Assembly: GCA_030591285.1 (NCBI GenBank)
Contig: JAUVBH010000016.1
Span: 1 to 12,643 of the forward strand
DNA from: Thermoplasmatota archaeon
GTDB taxonomy: Archaea; Thermoplasmatota; Penumbrarchaeia; Penumbrarchaeales; Penumbrarchaeaceae
Direction: 5' to 3'
DNA: 12,643 nt
Part shown: piece after piece, positions 1 through 6,625 of the stretch
How positions within the stretch are numbered: the stretch's first letter is position 1
Layout: every line of letters begins with the position of its first letter
Notes under the pieces: generated by a model
The model's input: only the letters and a program-made list of their open reading frames with translations
Told to the model about the DNA's origin: nothing
Database searches by the model: none
Program-made: the position numbers and the translations under genes

Positions 1-255
1 ACCAAAAGGATGAATGTGAAAAAAGAGGTCTCATTGGAAGAACTTGCAGCCATGGTAGATGGTTTCAATGGTGCTCAAATTAAAGCTGTCTGCACCGAAG
101 CAGGTATGTTCGCCATCCGAGATGAGAGGACAGAGGTCAATCTGAAGGATTTCAGGGCTGCACTCAAGAAGGTCAAGGATTCTGCAGCTGAAGGAACCAT
201 GTTCCAGTTTCATAAAGGGAAAAGTTCTACTGACAAATATTCCATGTTTGCCTGA
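1..255 (+). CDS. pan: Proteasome-activating nucleotidase (PAN), C-terminal end, 5' partial
   Basis: The reading frame is already open at base 1 (Thr-Lys-Arg-Met), so the ATG at 10 is internal and the gene starts outside the window. The visible 84 residues match the small C-terminal AAA+ subdomain of PAN and Rpt-type ATPases. They include the 'GAQIKAVCTEAGMFAIRDER' helix, with the stretch around ICTEAG/AGMFAIR typical of PAN, then a 'DFRAALKKV' helix. PAN forms a hexameric ring that unfolds proteins and feeds them into the archaeal 20S proteasome. PAN normally ends in a HbYX motif (hydrophobic-Tyr-any) that docks into the proteasome alpha ring and opens its gate. Here the last three residues are Met-Phe-Ala, with Phe in the Tyr position. 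The gene meets metG tail to tail with a 4-bp gap. A Cdc48/VAT-type ATPase is less likely given the PAN-like wording, but the Walker motifs lie off-window. Confidence 0.88.
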   Translation, partial: TKRMNVKKEVSLEELAAMVDGFNGAQIKAVCTEAGMFAIRDERTEVNLKDFRAALKKVKDSAAEGTMFQFHKGKSSTDKYSMFA

Positions 256-259
256 ACGA

Positions 260-2272
260 TCAATGTATCTTCGATCCAGGGGGTAGGTCCTTCAATGGAT
301 CAGTCGTTAATGCTCCGACAATATTATCGTTCTCAGCAGCAAGAAGCATGCCGTTTGACATTATACCCCTCATCTTGGCAGGTTTAAGATTTGATACTAC
401 GATGATGTTCTTACCCTCCAGATCTGCCTTTCCATAATGGGCCTTCAAACCTGCTACGATCGTCCTCGGTTCTTCTTCTCCCAGATCAACCTTGATCACC
501 AGTAGTTTATCAGCATCTGGATGTTCATCCACTGAGATAACTTTGCCAACTCTTAGGTCCACTTTCAAGAATTCATCGAAAGTAACGATATCCATCTGTT
601 CTTCCTCCTTTAGGATCTCTTCTTCATCATCTTCAAGAATTTCCAGCTTCGAGAATAGAGGCTCAGGCATTGGAACCTTGGTCCCCTCTACAAATGGAAC
701 CAATCCTTGCTCCCAAGTTGAGGTCTCTGGGCCTTCTGCCCCAAGCATCTCAAACCAACGACCCACAGCTTGTGGAATATAAGGATAGACACCGTAACTG
801 ATCACTTTACCAACCTGAAGAGCGACATTCAGGACAGTAGCACATCTTTCTCTGTCACTCTTGATCAACTTCCAGGGTGCCTGGTCATTGAAATAGCGAT
901 TGCCTTCGTTAACCAATGCCATCATGGTATTGAGCCCTTCCTTGAGCTTGACCTTTTCAATGGAAGAAAGAGCACTCTTGTAGAGGTCTTCCGCTTTTAA
1001 AAGCATTACTTCATCCTGCTCTGTCAGCTCTCCCCTCTTGGGAACATCTCCAAAGTTCTTGGACATGAAGGTAACTACTCGGTGGAGATAGTTGCCAAGT
1101 GCCCCCAGTAGCTCTGTGTTGTTCTTCTGGATGAACTCCTTGAGATCAAAGTTCGAATCACCCTTTTCAGGCATGTTCAAGGAAAGATAGAATCTCATAG
1201 CATCAACAGGATAGTCCTCCAGGAATCCGTTGACGGTTACACCATGTTCCCTGGATTTTGAGAATTGGGAGCCGTCCCATTGAAGATATTCATTGGAAGG
1301 AATATCAAATGGGAGCGTCAGATCCCTTACCCCTGCCAAAATGGCAGGCCAGATTATGGTGTGGAAGGGAATATTGTCCTTCGCCAGGAAATAATAGTGC
1401 CTGCAATCAGGGTCTTTCCAATAACTTTTCCATAATTCCGGTTCACCAATGTTCTTGGAGTGGAGCTTGGATGCAGAAAGATAACCACAAACCGCTTCGA
1501 ACCAGACATAGATCCTCTTATCATCATACCCATCAATGGGTATTGGGACGCCCCAGGTTAGGTCGCGGGTTATCGCTCTATCTCGAAGTCCCTCTCTTAA
1601 GAAGTTCTCTGTATTGTTCCTTGTATTCGGACGCCAGTGGGATTTTCTTTTTTCCACGAATTCTCTCACCAAAGGCTCCAATTTTGATAGTAAAAGATAG
1701 AAATGTTCTGTCTCTCTGAATTCAGGGGAACCGCTGCAGATCTTGCACCTTGGTGCGCCCAGTTCAACTGCATCCAAAACTTTCCCGCAGTCATCACATT
1801 GATCCCCCCTTGCATCTTTATATCCGCAGTGAGGGCAGGTCCCTTCAATGTAACGATCAGGCATGAACATACTGCAGCTGGAGCAGAAGGGTGCTACATC
1901 GACCTTCTTATCAATGTATCCATGTTCCACAAGAGTGAGAAAAATATCTTTTACAACATCGAAATGATGCTCTGAATTTGTCTTGGTGTATAGATCATAT
2001 GAAATGCTCAACAGCTCGATGGTCTTCAAGATCGAAACATGGTTCTTCTCTGCGACCTCTTCGGGAGTGATGCCTTCTTTATCCGCCGTTACGGTGATAG
2101 GGGTTCCATGCATATCGGAGCCTGAAACGAAAAGGGTATCATACCCCATCATCCTGCAATATCTCGCATAGATATCTGCGGGTAAAAGGCAACCCGCAAT
2201 ATGCCCAAGATGCAGGGATCCATTGGCGTATGGCCACGCCGCTCCTATGAACACTTTCCTACTACCGTCCAT
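260..2272 (-). CDS. metG: Methionyl-tRNA synthetase with fused C-terminal tRNA-binding domain
   Basis: Class I aminoacyl-tRNA synthetase that charges tRNA(Met) with methionine in the cytoplasm. From ATG 2272 it is 670 residues. The Rossmann core opens with 'VFIGAAWPYANG' and the HIGH-type motif HLGH at residues 21-24. The connective insert carries four CXXC knuckles (C130/C133, C146/C149, C159/C162, C176/C179), as in two-zinc MetRS forms. The KMSKS-type loop is FSKS at about 337-340. An acidic spacer leads to a C-terminal EMAPII/Trbp111-like OB domain at about 560-670 ('VDLRVGKV', 'NLKPAKMRGIMSNGM') that aids tRNA binding; some archaea encode this domain separately. An upstream in-frame TTG at 2293 would add seven residues. 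The ATG is preferred because it sits directly before the conserved core and about 25 bp downstream of a TATA-like box, although it has no Shine-Dalgarno site. The gene lies close behind the RPA pair and may also be co-transcribed with it. Confidence 0.97.
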   Translation of the reverse strand: MDGSRKVFIGAAWPYANGSLHLGHIAGCLLPADIYARYCRMMGYDTLFVSGSDMHGTPITVTADKEGITPEEVAEKNHVSILKTIELLSISYDLYTKTNSEHHFDVVKDIFLTLVEHGYIDKKVDVAPFCSSCSMFMPDRYIEGTCPHCGYKDARGDQCDDCGKVLDAVELGAPRCKICSGSPEFRETEHFYLLLSKLEPLVREFVEKRKSHWRPNTRNNTENFLREGLRDRAITRDLTWGVPIPIDGYDDKRIYVWFEAVCGYLSASKLHSKNIGEPELWKSYWKDPDCRHYYFLAKDNIPFHTIIWPAILAGVRDLTLPFDIPSNEYLQWDGSQFSKSREHGVTVNGFLEDYPVDAMRFYLSLNMPEKGDSNFDLKEFIQKNNTELLGALGNYLHRVVTFMSKNFGDVPKRGELTEQDEVMLLKAEDLYKSALSSIEKVKLKEGLNTMMALVNEGNRYFNDQAPWKLIKSDRERCATVLNVALQVGKVISYGVYPYIPQAVGRWFEMLGAEGPETSTWEQGLVPFVEGTKVPMPEPLFSKLEILEDDEEEILKEEEQMDIVTFDEFLKVDLRVGKVISVDEHPDADKLLVIKVDLGEEEPRTIVAGLKAHYGKADLEGKNIIVVSNLKPAKMRGIMSNGMLLAAENDNIVGALTTDPLKDLPPGSKIH

Positions 2273-2293
2273 GAAAGGGGTAGATATTTCCAA

Positions 2294-2304
2294 TATATGA
2301 ATTA
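2294..2304 (-). promoter_or_regulatory. TATA-like box for metG
   Basis: On the minus strand the gap between the RPA-associated gene and metG reads TAATTCATATATTG. The centre of ATATA is near 2296, which is 24-25 bp upstream of the ATG at 2272. That spacing would place the transcription start on the start codon and give a leaderless mRNA. This is inferred from sequence and spacing only, and read-through from the upstream genes is equally possible. Confidence 0.35.
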
Positions 2305-2321
2305 TTCATGTATCCCAATAA

Positions 2322-3173
2322 TTAGATCGCCTTGAGATATCCAAGGACCGGTTCGTATATCAGACCTTTATCCAATAGATTGGAAACGACCTCTTCGACA
2401 ATATCACGTGATAACCTGTTCCGATCAATAAGGTCCACCAGTTCATCCCATCTTGTTCCTGAACCCCTATCCAGGTCATTTATCATTCCCACCACAAGGT
2501 CCTCATATTCCTCAAGAGGGTCCGATCCCTCATCCATGGGGGTGGTCTGACGGGGTGCCAGGGCTATCTGTTCCAGTTCCCTGGCGAATAAAGGTTTGTT
2601 CAGGAACCTCAAAGTATCCCGGATCATGGTCTTGGCTTTCTCATCCACCTCCTCCCCTCCCCTGGGGTCATCCGGTCTTGATACATCCATCCATTTACCC
2701 GGAAGCGGGCCTCTACCCTCCAGTTTCCAGAGCCTTGCCATGGCATCCCTGACAGAAAGGAAGTTCCACATGGACCTCTCTTCCTTGGAGATATGCCTGA
2801 TGGATTCCGGATTGACCGTGATCACCTCGTCACCCTTCTTGGAGACGAAGCTTGAAACTTTTCCTATAATAACTATAGGATAAGTTGTCTTCAGATCTGG
2901 GATCATCTTCTGGAGTTCTGGACTGTATCTACCGATCGTGAAGGATATTCCCCCAGTAGGATCTGCTAATCTCAATCGGTATATAGGTGAATCCTCGGAT
3001 CCTATATCGGCCATATCCATCAAAACACCTGCAATGACAATTCTGAAAACACGTGCTCCGGTTATTGTCACAAAGAACTTCCTCTGGTAGCCATCGTCAG
3101 TAGTGATCTCCTCTTTCGTTGATGATAACAGGTCCTGGACAAGGATCGGAAATGCTGGTTCTCTTCTGTTCAT
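2322..3173 (-). CDS. RPA-associated OB-fold protein (COG3390-like, RPA32-like partner)
   Basis: The protein has 283 residues from ATG 3173. An N-terminal OB-fold spans about residues 35-125, with beta-strand runs such as 'FRIVIAGVLMDMADIG' and 'YPIVIIGKVSSFVSKKGD'. A charged middle follows, then a C-terminal region (about 225-283) whose pattern 'DLIDRNRLSRDIVEEVVSNL' followed by 'GLIYEP' suggests a winged helix. This layout resembles eukaryotic RPA32 and the archaeal RPA-associated proteins encoded next to rpa genes, which support the single-strand DNA binding complex in replication and repair. The start is fixed by a classic ATGA overlap with the stop of the RPA gene and by GGAGGTGATG just upstream, inside the RPA 3' end, so translational coupling is likely. 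A longer in-frame start at 3227 would extend 54 bases into RPA and lacks such support. The COG3390 assignment is from memory of the family and context. Confidence 0.85.
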   Translation of the reverse strand: MNRREPAFPILVQDLLSSTKEEITTDDGYQRKFFVTITGARVFRIVIAGVLMDMADIGSEDSPIYRLRLADPTGGISFTIGRYSPELQKMIPDLKTTYPIVIIGKVSSFVSKKGDEVITVNPESIRHISKEERSMWNFLSVRDAMARLWKLEGRGPLPGKWMDVSRPDDPRGGEEVDEKAKTMIRDTLRFLNKPLFARELEQIALAPRQTTPMDEGSDPLEEYEDLVVGMINDLDRGSGTRWDELVDLIDRNRLSRDIVEEVVSNLLDKGLIYEPVLGYLKAI

Positions 3174-4471
3174 ACCATCACCTCCATCAAAGAGATTATC
3201 TCCCTCTCCAGTTGCTGGGTATCCCATCCCATCTCGATCTCGGATGCATTCAAAACCACACCATAATCGTCCAATGATGGATCCCCTACTATCCTTACAG
3301 GTCTTCCAACAACCATCTCCTCGATCTCTATAAGGATCGAATCAGGATCAAGACTCTCTTTGACCTCCTCGGTTATCACTTCGATGGACCGATCAAGAAG
3401 GGTTTCAACAATGTGTCTATCCCCCTTTAGAAATACTGTTCCAGACCCATCATCGAAGATCCCTTTGAATCCTAGATCCCACTCCGCGGAGACCTTGCCA
3501 TGGACAGTACAGGTTCCCTTGTCCATCCTCCTGCCGCATTCAACACATTTCTGGAAAAGTCCCGAACCATTCCTGATCGAGAGGATCACTCCTCTTAATT
3601 GAACAGGTCCGGAAAATCGACCCTGTGATAGATTGATGATCCTGGATTCCTCCGGCATCACCAACTCCTCAACAGGGGGTAATCTGTCATCGGAAAGTCT
3701 GTTGAAGATAGATCCAGGTGAAAGATTGATGTTAAGGACACCTCTGAATTCCTTGACATAACCACCAATTATCCTGTAACATCCTCCCTCCTTGATATCA
3801 ACAGGACCCCAGCAGGTAAATTCCATCCTACTGGTACGATCAGCGACCATCCCCTTGACGATCTCCTTCTCCTTCCCCTGGGAATTGACCGTGGTCTCTC
3901 TTGACCCAATGATCCTGACCTCAATATCGATGTTCCTCGATTCCTTGGTCAACTCCGAAAGTGTTGAAGGCACACCATCCTCCATTCTTGGTAAAAGTCC
4001 CTCCATATCTTCGATCTTGCTCACGAAGGATCTATCATTGATCACTACCTCGGTCCTGTCATTCCATTCTCTAACTGATACATTCTGAAGAAGAACCGGA
4101 GAATTGACCTCCAGTTCGAAATCAGCCCAGGCAGTGTAGGGGATCTCTCCTTCGGAATCACCGATATATCCCTTGAAGAAAGGTTCACCCGTATTCCTTT
4201 CCACCTTCTGGATCGAAATGATCCTTGCCTTGATCGAAATATTCTTCATCCCTGGAGATAGTTCTGAGATAGAAGCGATCATCTTGGTCCTACCAGGAGG
4301 TCTGATACCTCTCTCTTCATAGACCATTCTGGTTGCTTCTTCAAGAGGAACACCAAGATCCTCTGCCAATCTATGGATCTCCTCTCTCAATTTGAACATC
4401 TCATCATTCTCTGGTTCTATAGGCGCCCCGTCTGGTTCCATTTCGGGCGCGGTTGTTTCCGGGTTGGTCAT
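3170..4471 (-). CDS. Replication factor A (RPA), multi-OB-fold single-stranded DNA-binding protein
   Basis: The protein has 433 residues from ATG 4471. A short acidic N-terminus leads to a helical segment (about 25-55), then about three OB-folds: roughly 66-150 ('ISIKARIISIQKVERNTGEPF'-type strands), 170-255 ('IDIEVRIIGSRE', 'RMEFTCWG') and 285-415. The third carries a zinc site, C309-X2-C312-X8-C321-X2-H324, typical of euryarchaeal RPA. RPA coats single-stranded DNA during replication, repair and recombination. GAGGAG lies about seven bases before ATG 4471. An in-frame ATG at 4498 would add nine residues, but the likely TATA box (4504-4512) puts the transcription start near 4483, downstream of 4498, so the shorter form is preferred. 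The stop overlaps the start of its OB-fold partner gene. It is divergent from the ParB-motif TPR gene across about 190 bp. Confidence 0.93.
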   Translation of the reverse strand: MTNPETTAPEMEPDGAPIEPENDEMFKLREEIHRLAEDLGVPLEEATRMVYEERGIRPPGRTKMIASISELSPGMKNISIKARIISIQKVERNTGEPFFKGYIGDSEGEIPYTAWADFELEVNSPVLLQNVSVREWNDRTEVVINDRSFVSKIEDMEGLLPRMEDGVPSTLSELTKESRNIDIEVRIIGSRETTVNSQGKEKEIVKGMVADRTSRMEFTCWGPVDIKEGGCYRIIGGYVKEFRGVLNINLSPGSIFNRLSDDRLPPVEELVMPEESRIINLSQGRFSGPVQLRGVILSIRNGSGLFQKCVECGRRMDKGTCTVHGKVSAEWDLGFKGIFDDGSGTVFLKGDRHIVETLLDRSIEVITEEVKESLDPDSILIEIEEMVVGRPVRIVGDPSLDDYGVVLNASEIEMGWDTQQLEREIISLMEVMV

Positions 4472-4503
4472 TATGACTCCTCTAAAGGACAAAACCATAG
4501 ATT

Positions 4504-4512
4504 CCTTTTTAA
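4504..4512 (-). promoter_or_regulatory. Probable TATA box of the RPA operon
   Basis: The minus strand reads TTAAAAAGG, preceded by the purine-rich CGAGAGA that could act as a BRE. A start about 25 bp downstream would fall near 4483. That leaves a leader of about 12 nt containing the GAGGAG ribosome-binding site before ATG 4471. The assignment rests on sequence and spacing only. Confidence 0.45.
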
Positions 4513-4651
4513 TCTCTCGTTAGAAGGGTAGGGTGAAAGTGAACTCACCGTAAATTGCTTAAACACGAATGTAATTTCAAAGAACTGGGGAAAATCCTTC
4601 TTAAGGGTCTACAGCATCGGAGAGAAGGGTCTCTAAGGGCGATTTAAAGCA

Positions 4652-4658
4652 AGGTGAT
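4652..4658 (+). promoter_or_regulatory. Ribosome-binding site fixing the start of the TPR protein
   Basis: AGGTGATC lies about six bases before ATG 4665 and is complementary to the expected archaeal 16S rRNA 3' end. It matters because the ParB-like peptide begins within eight residues of this start. A later start would remove it, and no upstream start is supported. Confidence 0.75.
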
Positions 4659-4664
4659 CTTCAA

Positions 4665-6296
4665 ATGGTAGAAAAGAGACCAAACAAAGCCCTAGGCAGG
4701 GGTCTAGGGGCCCTGATCAAGGATAAAGATGGTTATGGAAAGAATAAAAAACAGGTGGAGGAGGAGAGAAGGGCAAAGAACATGGAGTTCTACAGGTCTC
4801 TTGTAAAACAGTACGTCCAGACAGGCGAGAGGGATATTCTCACTGAACAGCTTCTTAACGATATTCGATCACATCTCAATATTTCTGACAAGGAACATCT
4901 CCATCTTATACAGACATTGAGAAAGAGAGAACAGAAAAAACCTGCATTCTCCGAAGAAGGTAAAGAGGAGATCCAGAAAGAGATCAAGATGGAAATGAAA
5001 CAACTTCTCAACGATATCAAAAAGGTTGAGGGGGATGGCGACAAGAAAAAGGGCAAGAAAAAGAAGAAGAAGATCTCCATCACATTTGAAGATGATAATG
5101 CAAAAAAGGATAGGATAAGACTTCCAGAACAAACTGTCAAGGTCGTAAATGGAAAAAAGAGATCTAAACCGATCCAGGCAGGTCCTGCAGAAGACGATGA
5201 TTGGCCGGAAGAGCCCAAGAAATTAAAAAGAAGGGTCCTGAGAAAAGTTATCAAGAGAAGAGAAGAAGAAGAGGAGCCGGAGAAGGAAAAGGGTAAGATG
5301 GTTCAGACCAAGGTGGACTGGGACGAGGGCCTTGAGTATGGAAAAGAACCAATTCCGGCAAAACCTCCCCAACCTGGACTTGAAGAATCTACTGATACGA
5401 TACACGCTTCCGCTCCAACTCCTGGAATGGAAGATTCGAAAGAAACACTTCCTATGGAACCTTCGAAGATGGATGAGGAAGATGAGGAGGTCCCGTTGGG
5501 CGTTATTGTTGATGAAGCAAAGACCGAACCTGTGCAGACCCTGGTCGATGATCTATCGACCAAGCATCTCGGTGCGGAGGATCTCGAAGAGGTCACAGAA
5601 ATGGACGATCAGGTGACAAATCAACCGATCGAAGAGACAGAGTTGGTTGAAGAGATCCAGGAAATGGATGAAGAGGACGTAGAGGAACCCGAAGAAGAGG
5701 TTGAAGAGCTTGAACCTGAACCAGAAGAGGTTGAAGAGGTTCTTGATGATTCTCTGATGTCCATAAAGATCCTCATGGATGAGGGGAAACTGGTGAAAGC
5801 TCACGAAACGGCCCAGAGAATACTTCTGGAGACTCCGAACAATGTCGAGGTTTTGAACGAATGTGGTGTAATATTATACCATTTGGACAATTTACAAGGA
5901 GCTTATGATTGCTACCGCAAAGCTTTCGAGATCAAGGAACCATCAGCACAGAGCATGTCCAACTATGCTCTCATCCTTTCGGAGATGGGTGAGCTGGATG
6001 CTTCGATCTCGATTTTGAACCAGTCAATTGAGAAGGATCCATATTCAGAGGATGGATGGAATAATAAAGCTGTCGTCCTCTACAAAGCAGGAAGGTTGAG
6101 AGAAGCCCTGGAATGTCTTGATGAGTCACTGAGGATCAATGAGAACTCACTTGAAACCTGGATGAATGCTGGGATCATCCTGGAGAAGATGGAAGAGTTC
6201 GGTCCTGCTCTGGAATGCTACCAGAGTATTCTGGAAAATGATCCAAATAACCCTGTGGCAATGGAAGGGATCGATTTCTGCAACTCTAAATTGTAG
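4665..6296 (+). CDS. TPR-repeat protein with ParB/Spo0J-like N-terminal peptide, helical domain and long charged linker
   Basis: The protein has 543 residues and no signal peptide or membrane segment. Residues 8-18 read KALGRGLGALI, a close match to the extreme N-terminal peptide by which bacterial ParB/Spo0J stimulates ParA ATPase. Residues about 38-90 form a predicted helical domain with an acidic, TerB- or EF-hand-like cadence ('DILTEQLLNDIRSHLNISDK'). A lysine patch (KKKGKKKKKKI, about 127-137) and a basic stretch near 186-199 follow. Residues about 200-360 are Glu/Asp/Pro-rich and probably disordered. Five TPR repeats (about 361-394, 395-427, 428-461, 462-495, 496-529) and a capping helix complete the protein, suggesting a protein-binding surface. 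There is no ParB N-domain, helix-turn-helix or CTP-binding motif. The start ATG is preceded by AGGTGATC with ideal spacing, so the ParB-like peptide really is N-terminal. It is divergent from RPA and ends 5 bp from the convergent 98-residue gene. A ParA/MinD partner is inferred; none is encoded here. Confidence 0.9.
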   Translation: MVEKRPNKALGRGLGALIKDKDGYGKNKKQVEEERRAKNMEFYRSLVKQYVQTGERDILTEQLLNDIRSHLNISDKEHLHLIQTLRKREQKKPAFSEEGKEEIQKEIKMEMKQLLNDIKKVEGDGDKKKGKKKKKKISITFEDDNAKKDRIRLPEQTVKVVNGKKRSKPIQAGPAEDDDWPEEPKKLKRRVLRKVIKRREEEEEPEKEKGKMVQTKVDWDEGLEYGKEPIPAKPPQPGLEESTDTIHASAPTPGMEDSKETLPMEPSKMDEEDEEVPLGVIVDEAKTEPVQTLVDDLSTKHLGAEDLEEVTEMDDQVTNQPIEETELVEEIQEMDEEDVEEPEEEVEELEPEPEEVEEVLDDSLMSIKILMDEGKLVKAHETAQRILLETPNNVEVLNECGVILYHLDNLQGAYDCYRKAFEIKEPSAQSMSNYALILSEMGELDASISILNQSIEKDPYSEDGWNNKAVVLYKAGRLREALECLDESLRINENSLETWMNAGIILEKMEEFGPALECYQSILENDPNNPVAMEGIDFCNSKL

Positions 6297-6301
6297 ATAC
6301 T

Positions 6302-6598
6302 TCATCCAAACATGAGCCCAAGACCTTCTGCAACTTCGTCTTCTGCAGTTTTGATCTTGTTAAATACCTCTTCCTTATCGCGCCCTTCTATCAAGGAGCC
6401 ATCATCACCCACTATCTCTATGGCTTTTTTAAGAGCTTCTGGTGATCCTTCGATCATTACGATCGTATCCTCTCCATCAAGACCCAGGGATATAGTATCT
6501 CTGACGGCAATGGTCTGCCTGCTGATAAGGTCATCCTGGACCAATTTTCCAAGCACGGCTGAACTACCTTTAGGTAATTTGATGATCTGATATTCCAT
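6302..6598 (-). CDS. Unrecognised 98-residue protein downstream of glyA
   Basis: I do not recognise a family. The protein is small, acidic and soluble, with no cysteine, signal peptide or membrane segment. Predicted elements are a beta-strand at 2-8, a helix near 13-25, strands near 28-38 and 44-50, a helix at 52-63 (after 'EGSPEAL'), and a C-terminal amphipathic helix at about 74-92. This alternating alpha/beta order with a Gly-Ser-Pro turn before the helix could be a ferredoxin-like or ACT-like fold, which is speculation. GGAGG lies seven bases before the ATG, supporting real translation. It begins 27 bp after the glyA stop on the same strand, so a glyA operon is likely. Its 3' end faces the TPR gene with a 5-bp gap. 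Confidence 0.8.
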   Translation of the reverse strand: MEYQIIKLPKGSSAVLGKLVQDDLISRQTIAVRDTISLGLDGEDTIVMIEGSPEALKKAIEIVGDDGSLIEGRDKEEVFNKIKTAEDEVAEGLGLMFG

Positions 6599-6625
6599 TG
6601 TTATTCCTCCGATCAGATGATGATC

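Noticed and set aside
4532..4549. GGTGA-N8-TCACC inverted repeat between RPA and the TPR gene
   Set aside because: It has only 5-bp arms built from a common ribosome-binding-like word, so chance occurrence is likely.
4620..4634. AGAGA-AGGG-TCTCT hairpin upstream of the TPR gene
   Set aside because: The stem is five weak base pairs with no T-tract and no conserved context, which is not enough to call a regulator or terminator.
4790..5254. Long minus-strand open frame of 154 codons inside the TPR gene
   Set aside because: It is the shadow of the Lys/Glu-rich linker: purine-rich sense codons read as Phe/Leu/Ser-rich antisense without stops. It has no start context and no plausible protein.
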